Source: Plectosphaerella cucumerina (lineage: Eukaryota > Ascomycota > Sordariomycetes > Glomerellales > Plectosphaerellaceae). Taken from it: 64,000 nucleotides of DNA. Below, one piece after another: positions 63,638 to 64,000 of the stretch. The notes below the pieces were generated by a model. It did no database searches. It saw only the letters and a list, made by a program, of their open reading frames with translations, and was not told the origin of the DNA. The stretch lies in contig JAGPXD010000003.1 of NCBI GenBank assembly GCA_020746995.1, positions 5,766,001-5,830,000 on the forward strand. Direction: 5' to 3'. Positions within the stretch are counted from its first letter, which is position 1; every line of letters begins with the position of its first letter. A program made the position numbers and the translations under genes.

Positions 63638-64000
63638 CTATGGCTCCTGCTCGGTGATATCGTTGAGTCGGGGCTGCAGCTGGGCCAGGTTTGATCGGCC
63701 CTTCTCGTCCGTGTATGCTCGCAGTGCGTTCTTGCGCATCAGACGACGAGGGGCTCGTCTTCCGGTGAAGAGCTCAAATTGAGCGAAACCCTGCTCGGGC
63801 AGTAGGTCTAGACCGTCCTGGGTGACCCAGCCGCGGTGGGAGCGGGCGCGGGCCTGGGCCAGAATTGGGGTGTCGAGGGTCTTGTACCCTAGGTCGATGA
63901 GCACGCCACCAGTAGGGCTGTCGAACCATGCCTCGGGAGCCGTGAAGTTTGGCGCGGGTATGTCGCCGATGGCGTGGTTGGGGATGGAGAAGACGATCAT
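63638..64000 (-). CDS. C-terminal part of a quinate-repressor / shikimate-dehydrogenase-like protein, partial
   Basis: A 120-aa open frame runs off the right edge; the M shown at 64000 is probably not the true start. The segment GGVLIDLGYKTLDTPILAQA, then the WVTQDGLDLLPEQGFAQFEL motif with FTGRRAPRRLMRK, matches the C-terminal end of shikimate dehydrogenase domains (V-x-D-x-x-Y-x-P ... L-L-x-Q-G-x-x-Q-F-E-L-W-T-G). In fungi such a tail, without a clear catalytic lysine region in view, fits the quinate repressor (QutR/qa-1S) or the end of an AROM-like protein. Which applies cannot be told from this fragment. Confidence 0.6.
   Translation of the reverse strand: MIVFSIPNHAIGDIPAPNFTAPEAWFDSPTGGVLIDLGYKTLDTPILAQARARSHRGWVTQDGLDLLPEQGFAQFELFTGRRAPRRLMRKNALRAYTDEKGRSNLAQLQPRLNDITEQEP

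Noticed and set aside
1..64000. tRNA genes
   Set aside because: Scanning by eye for the T-loop GGTTCRA pattern with a matching acceptor stem gave no convincing candidate; a covariance-model scan (tRNAscan-SE) would settle it.

Overview
The window looks like nuclear DNA from a filamentous ascomycete (Pezizomycotina, probably a plant-associated Sordariomycete; the taxonomic level is inferred). The grounds are GC-rich coding DNA, frequent 40-75 nt introns with GTRNGY donors, CTNAC-like branch points and YAG acceptors, and typical fungal families: Zn2Cys6 regulators, a CFEM/PTH11-type receptor, LysM and GH18 proteins, a CBM1 pectate lyase, and MFS and BAHD genes. Most multi-exon genes below were rebuilt by hand from the sequence, and every join used was checked for reading phase except where stated.

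Left part (1-24.2 kb): the 5' part of a possible DUF1772-like membrane gene, a transcription factor with two tandem zinc clusters, an intronless sulfatase divergent from a sugar-type MFS permease, a 120-bp tandem repeat block, a one-exon protein made of NPF and MDIDTPEEM repeats, a helicase-like relic next to a 17-bp minisatellite, a SnoaL-like protein, an NmrA-like reductase divergent from a second Zn2Cys6 factor across a promoter with two inverted repeats, a secreted CBM1 pectate lyase, a DUF1624-type membrane protein, and a large modular zinc metallopeptidase.

Middle (24.3-48.7 kb): a GH18 chitinase with two CBM18 modules and an unusual catalytic motif, divergent from a three-LysM protein; a DUF5672 protein; a P-loop kinase-like protein; a polytopic membrane protein; a zinc alcohol dehydrogenase. 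Two core eukaryotic genes follow: an RPD3-class histone deacetylase with a possible N-terminal extension, and the proteasome lid deubiquitinase RPN11. Then come an unknown protein, a single-pass membrane protein with a glutamine-rich tail, a CFEM-GPCR, and an RNase H with an apparent frameshift.

Right part (49-64 kb): a CorA-like membrane protein, a BAHD-type acyltransferase spread over two ORFs, a 14-TM DHA2 exporter, a secreted BPL_N amidotransferase-like protein, a cupin, a XanA-type xanthine dioxygenase with GATA elements upstream, a monocarboxylate-type MFS transporter, an enoyl-CoA hydratase, and the C-terminus of a quinate-repressor/shikimate-dehydrogenase-like protein. The acyltransferase, exporter, dioxygenase, transporter and hydratase look like accessory metabolism, but no polyketide or peptide synthase is present, so this is not a recognisable secondary-metabolite cluster. 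No rRNA, tRNA, CRISPR array or intact transposon was seen.
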